Shown here piece by piece: positions 60,975-64,000 of a stretch of DNA of 64,000 nt. Position 1 is the first letter of the stretch. The number at the start of each line of letters is the position of its first letter. The DNA is from JAMLHH01 sp037189845 (GTDB taxonomy: Bacteria; Bacteroidota; Bacteroidia; Chitinophagales; JADIYW01). The notes beneath the pieces were generated by a model. The model did not search any database, was not told the origin of the DNA, and saw only the letters and a program-made list of their open reading frames with translations. A program made the translations under genes and the position numbers. The stretch covers positions 434,001-498,000 of the forward strand of contig JBBCIS010000001.1 of the NCBI GenBank assembly GCA_037189845.1. Reading direction: 5' to 3'.

Positions 60975-62192
60975 ATGAGAAATTTGCTTTTGCTTTTAGT
61001 GGTACTAATATCAGTAGCTTCTTGTAAAAAGGATGACATTACTTATTCAGATGACAGGAAAGCTGCAGTTCAGGATGCAGTCCGGCAAGTCTATGATTCT
61101 TTGAAGATTAAGCTGGGACTGACAGAGATATCTCCGTTGAGTGTTTTAATACAGGATGGGAGCGGAGTTTACTTTGCCACTACAGGAGGAATGGGAGATC
61201 AGAAAATGACATCCGGCACCTTTTACAGATTTGCCAGCAATACAAAAAATCTGACAGCTGTAGCCATCATGAAAATGGCAGAAGAAGGTTGGCTGGATGA
61301 AGCAGATTTCTTGTTGGATACCATTCCGGGAACTGACAGTACATATATCCCTTCTTATTGGGATTTTCCCTATAAGGAGCAGATCACCATTACCCAGCTG
61401 TTGAATCATACAGCCGGAGTTTTTGATGCGGATAATGATAATGTGGATCCTGCTTTATATACAGAGAGCTTTACCGAAGATATGCTGGCGGCGCAACCTG
61501 ATTATCAGTTTACCACAGATGAGTATGTGTCTTTGCTGGGGAAATATGAACTCAGCTATTTTGCTCCCGGAACAGGATATCATTACAGCAATACAGGATA
61601 TTCTATGCTGGCTAAAATCATAGAAAGAGTTTATTCACTGAAGAACGGCGAACCTCGTACTTATGCTCAGTATGTGCTGAATGATCTGATACCCGCCAGC
61701 GGACTGAATCTTGATTTTAAATTACCTTATTTATCTTCTGACCAGCAATTACCAACCCCTTATATTAAAAGTTATAACATAGAAGATGAAGGCTTACAAA
61801 TGAATGATCTGGTAAATGCAAGTCCGCATCTGGGAGAAGGTAATCTGGTGACGACCATGTCAGAGCTGAATAAGTATATCAGAGGTTTAATGAAAGATCA
61901 GGCATTTGTCAATGCAACTACTCTGAATAAAATGAAAAATACGACCTCATCATTCAATCCTGGTTATGGATTAGGCACAACATTTACTCCTAATTTAGGC
62001 TTTGGACACAATGGGGCTACGGAAGGTTATCTGTCCCTGATGGCTTATGATCCGGAAACAGATGTTTCTGTTATAGCCACATTTCCTTACTGGGATATGA
62101 CTACTACGGAGAAATTCAACATTTGTTTTATGGCAATGTATGACGCTGCTTATGCTGCCAGAAAAGCATTGGGCTACAGCGGAAAACCATAA
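60975..62192 (+). CDS. Class C beta-lactamase-like serine hydrolase lipoprotein
   Basis: A 405-residue lipoprotein (lipobox SVASC, Cys17) of the serine beta-lactamase/penicillin-binding fold. The catalytic SxxK is SNTK, Ser88 to Lys91; the YxN motif is YSN at 204-206; the third box reads HNG in FGHNGATEGYL (near 346), the form typical of class C-like esterases and D-aminopeptidases rather than true beta-lactamases with KTG. Such enzymes cleave esters, D-amino peptides or cell-wall fragments; resistance is not implied. It is probably anchored in the periplasm. A common intergenic repeat follows. Confidence 0.88.
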   Translation: MRNLLLLLVVLISVASCKKDDITYSDDRKAAVQDAVRQVYDSLKIKLGLTEISPLSVLIQDGSGVYFATTGGMGDQKMTSGTFYRFASNTKNLTAVAIMKMAEEGWLDEADFLLDTIPGTDSTYIPSYWDFPYKEQITITQLLNHTAGVFDADNDNVDPALYTESFTEDMLAAQPDYQFTTDEYVSLLGKYELSYFAPGTGYHYSNTGYSMLAKIIERVYSLKNGEPRTYAQYVLNDLIPASGLNLDFKLPYLSSDQQLPTPYIKSYNIEDEGLQMNDLVNASPHLGEGNLVTTMSELNKYIRGLMKDQAFVNATTLNKMKNTTSSFNPGYGLGTTFTPNLGFGHNGATEGYLSLMAYDPETDVSVIATFPYWDMTTTEKFNICFMAMYDAAYAARKALGYSGKP

Positions 62193-62209
62193 TGATGAGT
62201 GTATCGTGA

Positions 62210-62395
62210 TTAACACATAGACACAGTAGAAATTTTAAAAAGTGGTTAAGGATTTTTATAGTAGGAGCTATGCTTATATTATACATAAATCCAGGCGATT
62301 CTTTGGAATTTACGCAAAGGATGCAAAGATCTATGTTTGGCTTTCCCAAATTAGATACAGAAAAATCAATGAAATCTATGTTGCTATGTGTTTTT
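62210..62395. repeat. Large inverted-repeat intergenic element
   Basis: TTAACACATAG at the left and CTATGTG-TTTTTA at the right are inverted, with a central TTACGCAAAGGATGCAAAG word. Elements of the ACACATAG/GCAAAGG type are common between genes in many Bacteroidota and other phyla. The element fills the gap between two convergent genes. Confidence 0.5.
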
Positions 62396-62406
62396 AGATC
62401 AATATA

Positions 62407-63108
62407 CTAAGGCCATTTTTCAGCATATTTCAATGCATCCTGCAGCCGGCGGTTATCCATAGTTTCTATAATCTGTAATGCTTGTTCTTCAGGGGCTAAA
62501 ATCCGGATCACGATATGATTGGTTTGTAAAAAGCTCTTGCTGAGAAAATTTCCTTTAATAGATAAAGTATTGGATACAACGCTCGGAGTAAAGTTGCCTG
62601 TGGCGATAATAAATGCAGGCCCCTGATATTTTTCTCCGGAGATGGTAGTCGTGCTGTAATTTTCAAGCTTCCAGTATTCTGAAATATTTTTTATTGTATT
62701 TGTAGTAATGGGAGCAGAAGAGGTCGCTTTGATTTCTACAGGATTCACATCGACCTGAATGTATATTTTGGAATTGCCGGCATTACTATAGCCGATAATT
62801 CCCTGCAGATGAAACGGGATACCATTCTGATCATCTTTTCTGTTGCGTAAAAGATCTTCAGCATCTAAGCTGTACCGGTTGTATCTGGTGTATCCGTTTA
62901 CTTTTACTTCTCCAAAACAGTTCAATGCTTTGGCGATACATATTTGTACAAATTCATTCTCTTCGGGCTCAAGTTCCCTCTGCAATTGACCTTTTTGAGA
63001 ATAGTAGCTGACACTGCGTCCGTTTTTCAGTAAGCCATCCTGAGACTGGGCATAAATATTTTTAACGGATAAGATTATAACAAGGCAAAATAATATTCTG
63101 GTAAACAT
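62407..63108 (-). CDS. Exported protein, unknown
   Basis: A 233-residue protein with a signal peptide (1-20, NIYAQ). The mature part opens SQDGLLKNGRSVSYYSQKGQLQRELEPEENEFVQICIAKALNCFGEVKVNGYTRYNRY, then a beta-rich domain with repeated strands. No family is recognised. It lies between the serine hydrolase gene (convergent) and the CpdA-like gene (divergent, 139 bases). Confidence 0.6.
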   Translation of the reverse strand: MFTRILFCLVIILSVKNIYAQSQDGLLKNGRSVSYYSQKGQLQRELEPEENEFVQICIAKALNCFGEVKVNGYTRYNRYSLDAEDLLRNRKDDQNGIPFHLQGIIGYSNAGNSKIYIQVDVNPVEIKATSSAPITTNTIKNISEYWKLENYSTTTISGEKYQGPAFIIATGNFTPSVVSNTLSIKGNFLSKSFLQTNHIVIRILAPEEQALQIIETMDNRRLQDALKYAEKWP

Positions 63109-63247
63109 AGACTCACTTTTTGTATAAACAAATAATATAAATTCAGAGTGAATTTATAATCATTTCTCAATATGTGGGTGAAATCCTGATTTTTTGTTTC
63201 CTTGTTTTAAAGCCTTTGATTAAATTGGCGATGATCAATGTGTTTTT

Positions 63248-63988
63248 ATGAACTTACTGAAGATAGCGCATGTTACTGACTTACATATTTTAGCTGAAAA
63301 TGAATTAAATCAAGGAGTAGATGTCCGGGCTAATTTTCTGCGTGTACTGGAGAATGTAGTCTCAGAAGGCGATATTAATATGATGGTGATAGGAGGAGAT
63401 CTCGTCCAAAGACCTGCCACAGAAGAACTATTGCAATGGGTGAAGCAGCAGCTCGACCAGACGGAAATTTCTTACAGGATTGTTCCCGGTAATCATGACG
63501 ACAGCCTTGTTCTGGCAAAGGTTTTCGGGCTGGAAAGCGAGCTGGAAAATAATAAATTGTTCTTTTGGGACGAGCTGGATTTCGGTAAGATTTTTTACCT
63601 GGATACATCCAGCGGAGATTTGCCTATGCATCAACTGGCATGGGTAGAAGAGGAGTGTGGGAAATCTTATCAGAAGTTTTTGCTGTTTATGCATCATCCA
63701 CCCGTGCTTGCAGCTATTCCACACATGGATGAGCACCATGCGCTGACCAATATGAATCAGGTGCAAAAGACTCTCCGGAATATTAACAATATTCAAGGTG
63801 TTTTTTGTGGGCATTATCATAATGAGAGAACTGTCAGGCTATACAACCACATGGTAATGATCACACCGTCCACCTTTGCTCAGTTTGCTGACGAGGGTGA
63901 TACCTACAAAATATCTACCCAGGCAATTGGTTGGCGAAAGATCATCTGGGATGGTTCATACCTGAATACTTATGTAAAATATCTGTAG
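63248..63988 (+). CDS. Metallophosphoesterase, CpdA-like
   Basis: A 246-residue cytosolic calcineurin-fold phosphodiesterase. All five metal blocks are present: DLH at 11-13, GGDLVQRP near 49, GNHDD near 81, HHPPVLA near 149 and GHYHNE near 188. Length and motif spacing resemble cyclic-AMP phosphodiesterase CpdA, but many family members hydrolyse other phosphodiesters, and Bacteroidota seldom use cAMP in the classic way. The gene stops 12 bases before the window end. Confidence 0.85.
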   Translation: MNLLKIAHVTDLHILAENELNQGVDVRANFLRVLENVVSEGDINMMVIGGDLVQRPATEELLQWVKQQLDQTEISYRIVPGNHDDSLVLAKVFGLESELENNKLFFWDELDFGKIFYLDTSSGDLPMHQLAWVEEECGKSYQKFLLFMHHPPVLAAIPHMDEHHALTNMNQVQKTLRNINNIQGVFCGHYHNERTVRLYNHMVMITPSTFAQFADEGDTYKISTQAIGWRKIIWDGSYLNTYVKYL

Positions 63989-64000
63989 CTAAAATCTTGA

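Noticed and set aside
60975..62192. Antibiotic-resistance beta-lactamase
   Set aside because: The third motif is HNG rather than KTG and the context gives no resistance link; an esterase or peptidase role is more likely.
1..64000. tRNA, rRNA or CRISPR features
   Set aside because: No cloverleaf, conserved rRNA segment or regularly spaced direct repeats could be found by reading the gaps; short RNAs could still be missed.

Overview
The window comes from a member of the Bacteroidota. The evidence is AT-rich DNA, Bacteroidota-type -7 promoter elements (TAnnTTTG), few purine-rich ribosome sites, and family content typical of the phylum: type III glutamine synthetase, a DoxX/BT_3928-type protein, a DUF1599 protein, many SCK-type lipoproteins, a probable type IX secretion substrate and a TonB-dependent receptor. 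I cannot place it below phylum; Chitinophagia, Saprospiria or Cytophagia all seem possible. I saw no rRNA, tRNA, CRISPR array, prophage or transposase.

Layout. 1-3 kb: start of an EmrA/HlyD-type efflux adaptor and a NatA/NatB-like ABC exporter. 3-5 kb: an alpha/beta hydrolase and the tRNA threonylcarbamoyl-AMP synthase. 5.1-8.3 kb: a three-gene operon of ligase-associated exonuclease, a ligase homologue that has lost its nucleotidyl-transfer lysine motif, and a DUF2490 protein. 8.5-16.5 kb: core metabolism (metG, a polytopic membrane protein, glnN, P5C dehydrogenase). 16.6-22.5 kb: an accessory stretch of small solitary genes (GNAT, two VOC proteins, DUF1801, DUF2200, a membrane protein, a HExxH lipoprotein). 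Two of these are frameshifted, and several are followed by an unrelated imperfect hairpin, which looks cassette-like. 22.8-31 kb: acyl-CoA dehydrogenase with a palindromic operator-like site, a membrane-anchored LuxR-type regulator with a TPR-like sensor region, a CDF metal exporter, polyprenyl diphosphate synthase, a two-component system and a small membrane-protein pair whose second gene is broken. 31-46 kb: housekeeping genes (mazG, rsmE, ypdA-like, shikimate kinase, an oligopeptide-type permease, BT_3928/DUF1599 pair, PagL-like lipid A deacylase, YebC, RlpA) and a glycerophospholipid pair (gpsA plus acyltransferase). 46-51 kb: a probable copper-uptake cluster with an OprC/NosA-like receptor, a Met-rich YtkA-like lipoprotein and a Cys-containing small protein. 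51-56 kb: LuxR regulator, pdxJ, FKBP lipoprotein, nrnA-like DHH phosphoesterase, ndk and an NAD(P)H oxidoreductase. 56-64 kb: secreted and surface proteins, including a very glycine-rich 756-residue protein, a class C beta-lactamase-like lipoprotein and a CpdA-like phosphodiesterase.

The most unusual items are the inactive-looking ATP-dependent ligase beside its usual exonuclease partner, the hairpin-punctuated small-gene region, and a recurring pattern of +1 homopolymer frameshifts in three small genes. The last is either real decay or an assembly error signature. Two short inverted-repeat elements of similar length (33.4 and 46.7 kb) and several common intergenic repeats are also present.
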